This document shows positions 33,852 through 41,648 of a stretch of DNA of 42,083 nucleotides, piece by piece. The position numbers and the translations under genes are program-made. The DNA comes from JAIOIW01 sp050304175 (GTDB lineage Bacteria; Pseudomonadota; Alphaproteobacteria; Rhizobiales; Rhizobiaceae), in contig JBNLDE010000097.1 of NCBI GenBank assembly GCA_050304175.1, forward strand, positions 1 to 42,083. The letters are read 5' to 3'. Each line of letters begins with the position of its first letter. Within the stretch, counting starts at the first letter, position 1. The notes below the pieces were generated by a model. It was not told the origin of the DNA. It saw nothing but the letters and a program-made list of their open reading frames with translations, and ran no database searches.

Positions 33852-36422
33852 CTATTCCGCAGCGACGCGGAATTTCTCCGGGACTGTGGGGAAACGGCAG
33901 GTGACGGTCGTTCCCTTGCCCTCACCGGTCTCGATATCGACCGATCCGCCATGAAGCTCGACAAAGCTCTTGACGATGGCAAGCCCGAGCCCGGCTCCCC
34001 GCTGACGCCCGGGATTGGCGCCAGGGCTGAACCGCTGGAACACCGTTTCCAGGATTTCCGCCGGCATTCCCGGCCCGTCGTCGTGGACCTTGAACACGAT
34101 ATCGCCGGCGCGCGCGGCGACCGCGAGCGTAATCGTGCTGCCGTCCGGCGCGTAGTTGACGGCGTTGGACAGTAACTTGAACAGGATCTGCCGCACCCGG
34201 TGTTCGTCGGCCTGGAACCGCTTGGGCGCATCCGCAAGGTCGAGTTCCAGAACGATCCCGTGTTCGCGCATACGTTCGGCGACGAGGTCAACGGCCGCAT
34301 CGACTGTCTCGGCGATCGCAATCTCGGAGACGTCGAGTTCCATGAATCCGGCATCGACGGTGGCGAGGTCGAGTATGTCGTTGACGATCGTCAGCAATAC
34401 TGACGACGATGTGCCGATGTGATCGACATATTCCCGCTGCTTGTCGTTGAGCGGGCCGATGCTTTCCATGTTCAGGAGATCTGTAAAGCCGATGATGTTG
34501 GTCAGCGGCGAACGCAGCTCGTAGGAGACGTGCTGGACAAAATCGTTTTTCAGCTGGTCGGCGCGCTGCAAGGCTTCAAACTTGTCTTTCAGGGCGCGCT
34601 CAATGCGCGAACTGTCGGTGACATCCACAAAAGTCAGCATGACCTGGCCGTTGGGCAACGGGACGGTGGTGTAGCCCAGGATCATGCCGTCGGAGAGTTC
34701 GACCTGGCCACGGCTCTCGTCGCGCTGTTCGTCGAAGCCCGTGACCAACGACACAAATCCCGGCCACGGGCTGTCGCGCGTTACCGGATCGCAGGCGGCG
34801 CGGATCGCTGAAATGTGGACATTGTCCTGTGTCAGTTCCTCCGGCAGGCCCCACAAGTTCGCGAAGGCAGGATTGGCCAAGCGAAGCCGACCGTCGGGTC
34901 CGAACACGACCACGCCCTCGGCGAGATTGTCGAGCGTCTCGCCCTGGACCCGCACCGCCGTCTTGTAGCGGCTTTCCAGGTCGATCTGCTCGGTCAGGTT
35001 TTCAAAAACCCAGGTCACCCCGCCCTTCGGCTGCGGATTGGCGACCACGCGCAATGTGCGGCCGTCCGGGAGGTGCCACCAGTGTTCCTGGCTTTCCGGG
35101 GAGCGATAGGCGGCAAGCAGGTTTTCCTTCCAGCGTCGCCATTCGGGTTGCTCCGCCAGCATCCCGTCGGCGCGCAGCCGGTCGAGCACCAGCGCATTGT
35201 CTGGCTCGCTGGACAGGAATGCCGTGTCCAGATCCCACAATTTCTGGAATGCCAGGTTGTGGAACCGCAGTTTCTGCTCGGCGTCGAAAATCGCGACCGC
35301 TGTCGTCAACTGGTCGAGCGTATCGGCGTGGCTGCGCTGGGCCTGCTCGTATTCCTCGCGCAACGCCTCGATTTCGGTGATGTCAAAGGCGATCCCGGCC
35401 GAACCGTACTCTCCCTGCCGGTCGGTCACTTCAAACAGGTGCCGGTCGCCGGCAATGACCGAGGACACCTTCTTGTGGTAGACCGGATCGCCCTGCTGAT
35501 GACGGCGTAGAGCATCGCGCGCCAAGCTCGGCAGCAATTCCCGCCCCTCTTCAACTGCCTGTTGTGCCGATTCCGCCTCGACGGCCTTGGCATAGGCGTC
35601 GTTGACCCAGCTCAGACGTCCGTCGATGTCGCGCACCCAGATCGGCGCCGTCGCAACGTCGGTCAGGCCGCGCAGGGTTTCGTAGGCCGACATCATGCTC
35701 TCGAACTGGATCCTGAGCCGTCCGTGCTCCTCCCGGTCGGCGGTCAGCGACGACAGGCGCACGACAGAGTGCTGGCTCGACGTCTGACCGGAGATTTCGA
35801 GCAAGGCGCCGGTCACGGTCTCGCAAACAAGGTCGAACGGTCTCCCCTTGTCGCGCAGCCCCACGATTGCATGCTCAAGCGCGGTCGCCGAATGCGCCGT
35901 CAGCCAGCGGCCGAAAGCGAGAAATCCAGAGCGGTCTTCGGGCGCACCACTGTTTGCCGGCAGATTGCCGATGAGTTCCGGCCGCTCGTTCTTGCCGGCC
36001 CACACGATCAGTTTCCAGTTCTTCAGATTAAGAAGACTTTCGGAGCGCTGCAGGGCAGCGTTGAGATCGGCAACCCGGCCCCGCAGATTGGCATTTTCCT
36101 CGGCCATGCGGCTGCGGTCGCGGATCAGCCACATCGCGGATAGAATCGCCGTACCGACTATTCCGAAGAATATCGCCAGCTGGATTGTTGCGAAAGCGTC
36201 TATCGCGCCCGGCGCGCCGGCGTCACCGGACGAGCCATCGAACAACCCCGCGGCGGCCGTGCTGCTGACAGCGGCCAGCGCGGTGCCCGAAAGCGCGATC
36301 AGCCGCAGCCGAGCGACAAGACCTCGTCGCCACGCGCGCCGCGCGGTTCTTTCCGGTTTGTGATCTGACGGGGCGGCCGCCTCGCTGGCCGTCCCGGTGC
36401 CCGACACAAGAGTCGATGGCAT
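33852..36422 (-). CDS. divL: DivL-type cell-cycle histidine-kinase homologue with Tyr in the H-box
   Basis: Membrane-anchored multi-PAS kinase, 856 residues. Two hydrophobic segments lie near 34-60 and 77-99, then a coiled region (RMAEENANLRGRVADLNAALQR), several PAS domains, a dimerisation helix and an ATPase domain. The phosphoacceptor position reads QHVSYELRSPLTNIIGF: Tyr634 replaces the usual His, the hallmark of Caulobacter DivL, which signals to the CckA-CtrA pathway. The N, G1 and G2 boxes (LFKLLSNAVNYAPDGS, DDGPGMP, GAGLGLAIV) are intact. ATG 36422 has GGAGAGG seven bases upstream. It heads the operon with tsaE/amgK. Two GANTC sites lie upstream. Confidence 0.9.
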   Translation of the reverse strand: MPSTLVSGTGTASEAAAPSDHKPERTARRAWRRGLVARLRLIALSGTALAAVSSTAAAGLFDGSSGDAGAPGAIDAFATIQLAIFFGIVGTAILSAMWLIRDRSRMAEENANLRGRVADLNAALQRSESLLNLKNWKLIVWAGKNERPELIGNLPANSGAPEDRSGFLAFGRWLTAHSATALEHAIVGLRDKGRPFDLVCETVTGALLEISGQTSSQHSVVRLSSLTADREEHGRLRIQFESMMSAYETLRGLTDVATAPIWVRDIDGRLSWVNDAYAKAVEAESAQQAVEEGRELLPSLARDALRRHQQGDPVYHKKVSSVIAGDRHLFEVTDRQGEYGSAGIAFDITEIEALREEYEQAQRSHADTLDQLTTAVAIFDAEQKLRFHNLAFQKLWDLDTAFLSSEPDNALVLDRLRADGMLAEQPEWRRWKENLLAAYRSPESQEHWWHLPDGRTLRVVANPQPKGGVTWVFENLTEQIDLESRYKTAVRVQGETLDNLAEGVVVFGPDGRLRLANPAFANLWGLPEELTQDNVHISAIRAACDPVTRDSPWPGFVSLVTGFDEQRDESRGQVELSDGMILGYTTVPLPNGQVMLTFVDVTDSSRIERALKDKFEALQRADQLKNDFVQHVSYELRSPLTNIIGFTDLLNMESIGPLNDKQREYVDHIGTSSSVLLTIVNDILDLATVDAGFMELDVSEIAIAETVDAAVDLVAERMREHGIVLELDLADAPKRFQADEHRVRQILFKLLSNAVNYAPDGSTITLAVAARAGDIVFKVHDDGPGMPAEILETVFQRFSPGANPGRQRGAGLGLAIVKSFVELHGGSVDIETGEGKGTTVTCRFPTVPEKFRVAAE

Positions 36423-36553
36423 GTCTTGTCCTCTCCGCCGCCTGGGTATCAAGACCGCCCTGAAAACCTGCCCTCTATGCACCGCCCGCGCCGGATTACC
36501 GAATGGCTGCAAGCCATGTAGCACTCCATCGCCCCCGGGGTCCGAAGCATTGC

Positions 36554-36581
36554 GAATCACACAATACAATGTGCGCGAATC
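36554..36581. promoter_or_regulatory. Pair of GANTC (CcrM) sites upstream of divL
   Basis: GAATC occurs at 36554-36558 and 36577-36581, 132-159 bp before the divL start, flanking CACAATACAATGTG. CcrM methylates GANTC in alphaproteobacteria and GcrA reads these marks at cell-cycle promoters. Two sites in 28 bp at a cell-cycle gene are suggestive but could be chance. Confidence 0.4.
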
Positions 36582-36601
36582 GGCGTGAAGAAGCCGCACG
36601 G

Positions 36602-36640
36602 ACAAAAATAACGCCGGGTGAAAAGTCAATCACCCGGCGT
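36602..36640 (-). terminator. Rho-independent terminator of ahcY
   Basis: ACGCCGGGTG (36611-36620), ten-base loop and CACCCGGCGT (36631-36640) form a 10-bp stem. On the minus strand it is followed by TATTTTTGT (36610-36602). It stands 29 bases after the ahcY stop and separates ahcY from divL. Confidence 0.92.
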
Positions 36641-36668
36641 CAATATTTTGTGTCTAATTGACGAGATA

Positions 36669-38063
36669 TTAATATCTGTAGTGTTCGGGCTTGTAGGGAC
36701 CCTCCGGCGTTACGCCGATATAGGCAGCCTGTTCCTGCGAAAGTTCGCTCAGGTTCGCGCCCAGCTTGGCAAGGTGGAGCCGCGCTACCTTCTCATCGAG
36801 GTGCTTGGGCAGCACGTAAACCTCGTGACCGTACTGGCTGCCCTTGGTAAACAGTTCGATCTGCGCCAGCACCTGGTTGGTGAAGGACGCGCTCATGACG
36901 AAGGACGGATGGCCGGTAGCGTTGCCGAGATTGAGCAGGCGGCCCTCCGAAAGCAGGATCATGCGGTTGCCGCCCGGAAACTCGATCATGTCGACCTGCG
37001 GCTTGATGTTGGTCCATTTCAGATTGCGCAACGCGGCAACCTGAATCGCGTTGTCGAAATGGCCGATATTTCCGACGATCGCCATGTCCTTCATGGCGCG
37101 CATGTGGTCGATGCGAATGACATCCTTGTTGCCGGTCGTCGTGACAAAGATATCGGCGGTCGAAACCACATCTTCCAGCTGCACGACCTCGAACCCGTCC
37201 ATCGCTGCCTGCAAGGCGCAAATCGGATCGATTTCGGTGACCTTGACGCGTGCGCCGGCGCCGCGAAGCGACTGGGCCGAACCCTTGCCGACATCGCCGT
37301 AACCACACACGACGGCGACCTTGCCGGCCATCATCACGTCGGTGGCACGGCGAATGCCGTCGACCAGCGATTCCTTGCAACCATACTTGTTGTCGAACTT
37401 CGACTTGGTCACCGAGTCGTTGACATTGATCGCCGGGAAGGGCAGCAGACCCTTCTTCTGCAGCTGGTAGAGGCGGTTGACGCCGGTCGTCGTCTCTTCC
37501 GTCACGCCGTGGATCGCGGCGCGCTGGCGGGCGAAGAAACCCGGCGACTTGGCAAGGCGCTTGTTGATCTGCGCGAACAGGACCTCTTCTTCCTCCGATC
37601 CGGGATTGGAAAGCACGTCCTCGCCGGCTTCGGCGCGGGCGCCAAGCAGGATGTACATGGTGGCGTCGCCGCCATCGTCGAGGATCATGTTGGACGGCTC
37701 GCCGTCTGGCCACTGGAAGATCGCATCGGTGTAGGTCCAGTAATCTTCAAGCGATTCGCCCTTGACCGCGAAGACCGGCGTACCGGTCGCCGCGATCGCC
37801 GCGGCGGCGTGGTCCTGGGTGGAGAAGATGTTGCACGATGCCCAGCGCACCTCGGCGCCGAGCACCTGGAGCGTTTCGATCAGCACAGCGGTCTGGATCG
37901 TCATGTGAAGCGATCCGGTGATGCGCGCGCCCTTCAGCGGCTTGGCTTCCCCGAACTCCTCGCGGCAGGCCATCAGGCCCGGCATTTCGGTTTCGGCGAT
38001 GTCGATTTCCTTGCGGCCGAAGTCGGCCAGCGAAATATCGGCGACAACGTAGTCCAGCGCCAT
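36669..38063 (-). CDS. ahcY: S-adenosylhomocysteine hydrolase AhcY
   Basis: NAD-dependent hydrolysis of S-adenosylhomocysteine to adenosine and homocysteine, closing the methyl cycle. The protein has 464 residues, as usual in proteobacteria. Conserved blocks are ITGSLHMTIQTAVLIETL, EVRWASCNIFSTQDHAAAA, GVTEETTTGVNRLYQ, NDSVTKSKFDNKYGC, the NAD-binding VVCGYGDVGKGSAQSLRGAGARV, and the C-terminus GPYKPEHYRY that completes the active site of the partner subunit. ATG 38063 is preferred by the family start (MALDYVVADI); an ATG five codons upstream (38078) is an alternative. It has its own terminator and an upstream palindrome at 38168-38183. Confidence 0.98.
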   Translation of the reverse strand: MALDYVVADISLADFGRKEIDIAETEMPGLMACREEFGEAKPLKGARITGSLHMTIQTAVLIETLQVLGAEVRWASCNIFSTQDHAAAAIAATGTPVFAVKGESLEDYWTYTDAIFQWPDGEPSNMILDDGGDATMYILLGARAEAGEDVLSNPGSEEEEVLFAQINKRLAKSPGFFARQRAAIHGVTEETTTGVNRLYQLQKKGLLPFPAINVNDSVTKSKFDNKYGCKESLVDGIRRATDVMMAGKVAVVCGYGDVGKGSAQSLRGAGARVKVTEIDPICALQAAMDGFEVVQLEDVVSTADIFVTTTGNKDVIRIDHMRAMKDMAIVGNIGHFDNAIQVAALRNLKWTNIKPQVDMIEFPGGNRMILLSEGRLLNLGNATGHPSFVMSASFTNQVLAQIELFTKGSQYGHEVYVLPKHLDEKVARLHLAKLGANLSELSQEQAAYIGVTPEGPYKPEHYRY

Positions 38064-38100
38064 GTCTTCACGCTCCATTCAATCGGGAAACAGTGCGGAC

Positions 38101-38183
38101 GACCGCCAGTGGCGGTCGCCGGATCAGCGGTCTCAATAGCAGAACGCCTTTGATACGGCAATTGGATATAAAGAAATCTTTAT
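38101..38183 (-). promoter_or_regulatory. ahcY promoter region with palindromic operator and leader hairpin
   Basis: ATAAAGA (38168-38174), AA, TCTTTAT (38177-38183) is a perfect 7-bp-arm inverted repeat. Just downstream on the minus strand is a possible promoter, TTGCCG (38161-38156), 17 bp, TATTGA (38138-38133). In the leader, GACCGCC/GGCGGTC (38101-38107 and 38111-38117) forms a tight hairpin. ArsR-family SAH-responsive repressors are known at ahcY genes and bind AT-rich palindromes; linking one to this site is an inference. I do not see the SAH riboswitch consensus. Confidence 0.5.
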
Positions 38184-38199
38184 CCCTGCATATCGGCGG

Positions 38200-38499
38200 T
38201 CAATTGTCCTCGCCGAACCGCCCGGACACCAGGTCCTCGATCGCCGCGATCACCTCCTGCGCCTGACGGCCCGTGGCCGTGACGGTAATGCAGCATCCCG
38301 GCGTCGCCGCCAGCATCATCAGGTCGAGGATCGACCCGCCATCAACGGTCAGCCCGTCTTTTTCGACCGCGACGCGGGCGTCGTAGCCGGAGACGAGCTG
38401 AACAAAGCGCGCGGAGGCCCGAGCATGCAGGCCGCGCTGGTTGACGATCTTGATTTCGCGAGTGAGCGAAGGTGGAGAGGATTGCGGGGCGCTGCTCAT
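38200..38499 (-). CDS. ptsH: HPr-like phosphocarrier protein of the regulatory PTS
   Basis: HPr/NPr-type phosphocarrier, 99 residues, about ten longer at the N-terminus than E. coli HPr. The phospho-His site is RGLHARAS (His25, equivalent to His15) and the regulatory serine site is GGSILDLMML (Ser56, equivalent to Ser46). Both are intact. It accepts phosphate from EI-Ntr and passes it to the EIIA proteins. ATG 38499 overlaps the EIIA stop (ATGA). The preserved Ser site is notable because hprK, which would phosphorylate it, is not in its usual place. Confidence 0.95.
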   Translation of the reverse strand: MSSAPQSSPPSLTREIKIVNQRGLHARASARFVQLVSGYDARVAVEKDGLTVDGGSILDLMMLAATPGCCITVTATGRQAQEVIAAIEDLVSGRFGEDN

Positions 38500-38897
38500 T
38501 TGGCCGTCAGGATCTGGCTCGCCACATTGATGTATTTACGGCCAGCGTTTTGCGCTTCTTCGAGAACCTCGGCCATCGCGTTGCCGGATCGGATGGCGGA
38601 CAGCTTGATCAGCATCGGCAGGTTCATTCCGGCAATGACCTCGATCTGCCCGGTGTCCATCACAGAAATCGCGAGGTTGGAGGGCGTTCCGCCAAACATG
38701 TCGGTGACGATAATCACGCCATCGCCGGTATCGGCGCGGCTGACCGCTTCCATGATGTCGCGGCGGCGAAGCTCCATGTCGTCCTCGGCCCCGATCGAAA
38801 CCGTCTCGAACTGCTCCTGGGGTCCGACGACATGCTCGACGGCATGCCGGAATTCTTCCGCAAGCTGACCGTGTGTCACGAGCACTAGTCCGATCAT
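38496..38897 (-). CDS. Mannose-type PTS EIIA component
   Basis: EIIA of the mannose/fructose/sorbose family, 133 residues (called manX or ptsM in rhizobia and Brucella). It is a cytoplasmic phosphoacceptor with active-site His9 in LVTHGQLAEEF. Other conserved parts are GDGVIIVTDMFGGTPSNLAI and GMNLPMLIKL. No EIIB/C/D transport partners are nearby, so like its alphaproteobacterial relatives it is probably regulatory. ATG 38897 has GGGAG about ten bases upstream. It overlaps ptsH by ATGA and follows chvG after 163 bp where hprK is expected. Confidence 0.93.
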   Translation of the reverse strand: MIGLVLVTHGQLAEEFRHAVEHVVGPQEQFETVSIGAEDDMELRRRDIMEAVSRADTGDGVIIVTDMFGGTPSNLAISVMDTGQIEVIAGMNLPMLIKLSAIRSGNAMAEVLEEAQNAGRKYINVASQILTAK

Positions 38898-38913
38898 GTA
38901 TGGATGGCTCCCG

Positions 38914-38955
38914 TCACAGCCCTGTCATTTCGATGCATGCATGCGTGTTGCGCAC
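38914..38955 (-). pseudogene. 13-codon ORF with ribosome binding site, possible hprK 5' remnant
   Basis: Between chvG and the EIIA gene, GTG 38955 is preceded by GGAGG eight bases upstream and reads VRNTHACIEMTGL, then stops at 38914-38916. Alphaproteobacterial HPr kinase/phosphorylase proteins begin near an N-x-H-A motif followed by a GxxG-type P-loop. The NTHA here could be the truncated start of hprK. No P-loop or later hprK sequence is present in the gap. With 13 residues the match may be chance; it could also be a leader peptide of the EIIA gene. Confidence 0.25.
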
Positions 38956-39060
38956 CTTCAATGCCTCCGCCGTCAGCGGTCGGCCATCTTGTCAGTATCG
39001 CACTCAATGACAAGCCCTTTTCTCGCCGTCAACAGCCAAAATGCGGCCCCGGCGGCGGGC

Positions 39061-40854
39061 TTACCCCTGTTTGTCGGCGGGAAGGTTGATGATGAAACGC
39101 GCGCCGCGAATGTCGCCCGGTTTGGTGCCGACGATGTTTTCGGCGGTCAGGGTTCCGCCATGCGCTTCGACGATCTGGCGGGAAATCGACAGGCCCAGGC
39201 CGGAATTCTGGCCGAATGCCTCGCTCGAGGGACGATCGGTATAGAAGCGCTCGAAAATCCGGTCGATCTGTTCGGCGCGGATACCCGGGCCGTTGTCCTC
39301 GACCGCCACGACCACCCGGTGCGGCGTGCGCGCCAGCGTCACGACGATGCGACCGCCATTGTCGGGGACGAAAGAGCGGGCGTTTTCGATCAGGTTGGAA
39401 ACGACCTGGCCAAGCCGCAGATCGTGTCCCTGGACCCAGAAGCCGCGCGTATCATTCGGCGACTTCGCGGTTACGAGTTCCACCTTGGCGCTGCGATGGA
39501 CGCGGGCGGTTTCGATGCTGACAGCGACGAGGTCCGACAGCAGTTTCTTCATGTCGACGCGCGCCGAATCCGCGCGGGCAAGCTCGGCATCGAGCCGCGA
39601 AGCGTCCGAAATGTCGGTGATCAGGCGGTCGAGACGGCGTACATCGTGCTGGATCACTTCGAGCAGCCGGTTGCGCGAATCCTCGGTCTTGACCAGCGGC
39701 AGGGTTTCCACCGCGCTGCGCAGCGACGTCAACGGATTCTTCAATTCATGGCTGACATCCGCGGCGAAGCTCTCGATCGCCTCGATGCGGGCATACAGCG
39801 CGTTCGTCATGTCGCGCAGCGCGGCCGACAAATCCCCGATCTCGTCCTGGCGGTCAGAAAAATCGGGGATTTCCTCGCGGTTCTTGACCCCGCGCTTCAC
39901 CCGCACGGCCGCCGCGGACAGGCGGCGCAGGGGATTGGCAATCGTCGAGGCAAGCAGCACGGACAGCAGCATCGTGACCAGCGATGCGACCCCGAAAACG
40001 GCGAGGATCGCCTTGCGCTCGCCGGCCATGATATTGTCGATGTCGCCGCCCAGCGTCGACAGCTGCAACACGCCGAGCACGGCGCGGAAACGCTGGATCG
40101 GCACCGCGACGGACACGATTACCTCGCCGTTCTCGCTTATGCGGACCACGCGGCCGGACGTTCCGGTCAGGGCGTCCATGACTTCCGGATAGGCCGCGCC
40201 GCTGCCACCGGGCTGTTCCTGGTCGATCGGCAGGTCGGTCCGCCTGAACAGCGACGCGACCCAGCTCTTGAACTTCTGCACGATGCCGGGCTGCTCGGCG
40301 TCGATCGGCTGCAGGTCGTAGCGCAGGATCTGGCCGCGCGAATAGAGATGGCGCGAATCGAGCAGCAGGTTGGAGTCGCGGTCATAGATGCGGGCACGGG
40401 TCCTGGTCGGGGAGATCAGGCGGCGCAACACCGGGGCGACGCGTTCCGGATTGATCGGGAAGTCGAGGCTGTCGAGCCCGTCCGTGGTCGGGCCGACGCT
40501 CTCGCCGGCCTGGATCTCAAGCAGCTTTTCAGGGTCGATGCGGATCGAGTCGGTTTCCACGGTCGCCGATGCCGCGATGGCGCCGGCGATGATCTCGCCC
40601 TGGGTGCGCAGGCTCTCGACGCGGGCGTCGATCAACCCATCGCGGTACTGGTTGAGGTAGAGAATGCCGATGACGAGGACGCCGAGGCCGGCCAGGTTGA
40701 GAAACAGGATCCGCTTGGTCAGGCTGGAAAACAACAGATGGCCGAATGCGCGGCTGAGCGGCCTGAACACGCCGGACGATCCGGACGCCCGGCGTTTGCC
40801 GGCAGCTTGCCCTGCGGCCTCCGCCCTTTCGTCGCGTGTCGTCATTGCCACCAT
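39061..40854 (-). CDS. chvG: Sensor histidine kinase ChvG (ExoS/BvrS)
   Basis: Membrane sensor kinase, 597 residues, that phosphorylates ChvI and controls envelope, exopolysaccharide and acid-stress genes in rhizobia, Agrobacterium and Brucella. The first membrane helix is ILFLNLAGLGVLVIGILYLN (about 49-68), followed by a periplasmic domain of ~210 residues and a second helix AILAVFGVASLVTMLLSVLLAS (about 283-304). HAMP, the H-box DVSHELKNPLTSL (His369) and ATP-binding boxes (NLIENARSF, VEDNGPGI, NSGLGLSI) follow. ATG 40854 is used; ATG 40845 is an alternative. It lies 74 bp after chvI. Confidence 0.96.
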   Translation of the reverse strand: MVAMTTRDERAEAAGQAAGKRRASGSSGVFRPLSRAFGHLLFSSLTKRILFLNLAGLGVLVIGILYLNQYRDGLIDARVESLRTQGEIIAGAIAASATVETDSIRIDPEKLLEIQAGESVGPTTDGLDSLDFPINPERVAPVLRRLISPTRTRARIYDRDSNLLLDSRHLYSRGQILRYDLQPIDAEQPGIVQKFKSWVASLFRRTDLPIDQEQPGGSGAAYPEVMDALTGTSGRVVRISENGEVIVSVAVPIQRFRAVLGVLQLSTLGGDIDNIMAGERKAILAVFGVASLVTMLLSVLLASTIANPLRRLSAAAVRVKRGVKNREEIPDFSDRQDEIGDLSAALRDMTNALYARIEAIESFAADVSHELKNPLTSLRSAVETLPLVKTEDSRNRLLEVIQHDVRRLDRLITDISDASRLDAELARADSARVDMKKLLSDLVAVSIETARVHRSAKVELVTAKSPNDTRGFWVQGHDLRLGQVVSNLIENARSFVPDNGGRIVVTLARTPHRVVVAVEDNGPGIRAEQIDRIFERFYTDRPSSEAFGQNSGLGLSISRQIVEAHGGTLTAENIVGTKPGDIRGARFIINLPADKQG

Positions 40855-40928
40855 GCGTCTTACCCGCCGGCCGTTGCCCCGATCCGGTGCGCTTGATGTC
40901 GCGCCGCGGATCCATCGCCGGACCGAAC

Positions 40929-41630
40929 CTAGACTTCGCGGAACCTGTACCCGACCCCATACAGGGTTTCGATCATGTCGAAGTCAGGGTCCACGACCTT
41001 GAACTTCTTGCGCAGCCTCTTGATATGGCTGTCGATTGTCCGGTCGTCCACATATACCTGCTCATCATAGGCCGCGTCCATCAGCGCGTCACGGCTCTTG
41101 ACCACACCCGGGCGCTGGGCAAGCGCATGAAGAATAAGGAATTCGGTGACCGTCAGCGTCACCGGCTCGCCGCACCAGGTGCAGGTGTGGCGCTCCTGGT
41201 CCATGACCAGCTGGCCGCGCTGCAGCGAATGGGTGGTTTCCGTCGACTGCTTCGCCCCGGCTTCCCGCGCACCGGCCCTGCGCAAGACCGCCTTGACCCG
41301 CTCGACCAGCAATCGCTGCGAAAACGGCTTCTTGATGAAATCGTCCGCGCCCATCTTGAGGCCGAACAATTCGTCGATCTCGTCGTCCTTCGACGTGAGG
41401 AAAATCACCGGCAGGTCAGACTTCTGGCGCAGCCGGCGCAACAGCTCCATCCCGTCCATGCGCGGCATCTTGATATCGAAGATCGCGAGATTGGGCGGAC
41501 GGGCCGCCAAACCTTCCAGGGCCGAGGCGCCATCGGTGTAGCTCTCGACGCGATATCCTTCCGATTCGAGCGCAATCGAAACGGAGGTCAGGATATTGCG
41601 GTCGTCGTCAACGAGCGCGATTGTCGCCAT
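40929..41630 (-). CDS. chvI: Response regulator ChvI (BvrR)
   Basis: OmpR-family response regulator, 233 residues, partner of ChvG. The receiver has the acidic pocket VDDDRNIL (8-10), phospho-acceptor Asp52 in AIFDIKMPRMDG, VIFLTSKDDEID and the conserved Lys in FIKKPFS. The C-terminal winged helix includes VTLTVTEFLILHALAQRPGVVKSRDALMDAAY and IDSHIKRLRKKF. ATG 41630 is chosen by homology (MATIALVDDDRN) with AGGGAG nine bases upstream; ATG 41648 would add six residues. The longer frame up to 41897 is not supported. Confidence 0.96.
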   Translation of the reverse strand: MATIALVDDDRNILTSVSIALESEGYRVESYTDGASALEGLAARPPNLAIFDIKMPRMDGMELLRRLRQKSDLPVIFLTSKDDEIDELFGLKMGADDFIKKPFSQRLLVERVKAVLRRAGAREAGAKQSTETTHSLQRGQLVMDQERHTCTWCGEPVTLTVTEFLILHALAQRPGVVKSRDALMDAAYDEQVYVDDRTIDSHIKRLRKKFKVVDPDFDMIETLYGVGYRFREV

Positions 41631-41648
41631 GTCGGTTATCTCCCTCAT

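Noticed and set aside
38064..38199. SAH or SAM riboswitch before ahcY
   Set aside because: I looked for the conserved cores of these aptamers and found only a simple 7-bp hairpin and a DNA palindrome.
38896..40896. Plus-strand ORF of 666 codons opposite chvG
   Set aside because: chvG is unmistakable on the minus strand; the plus frame is a compositional shadow.
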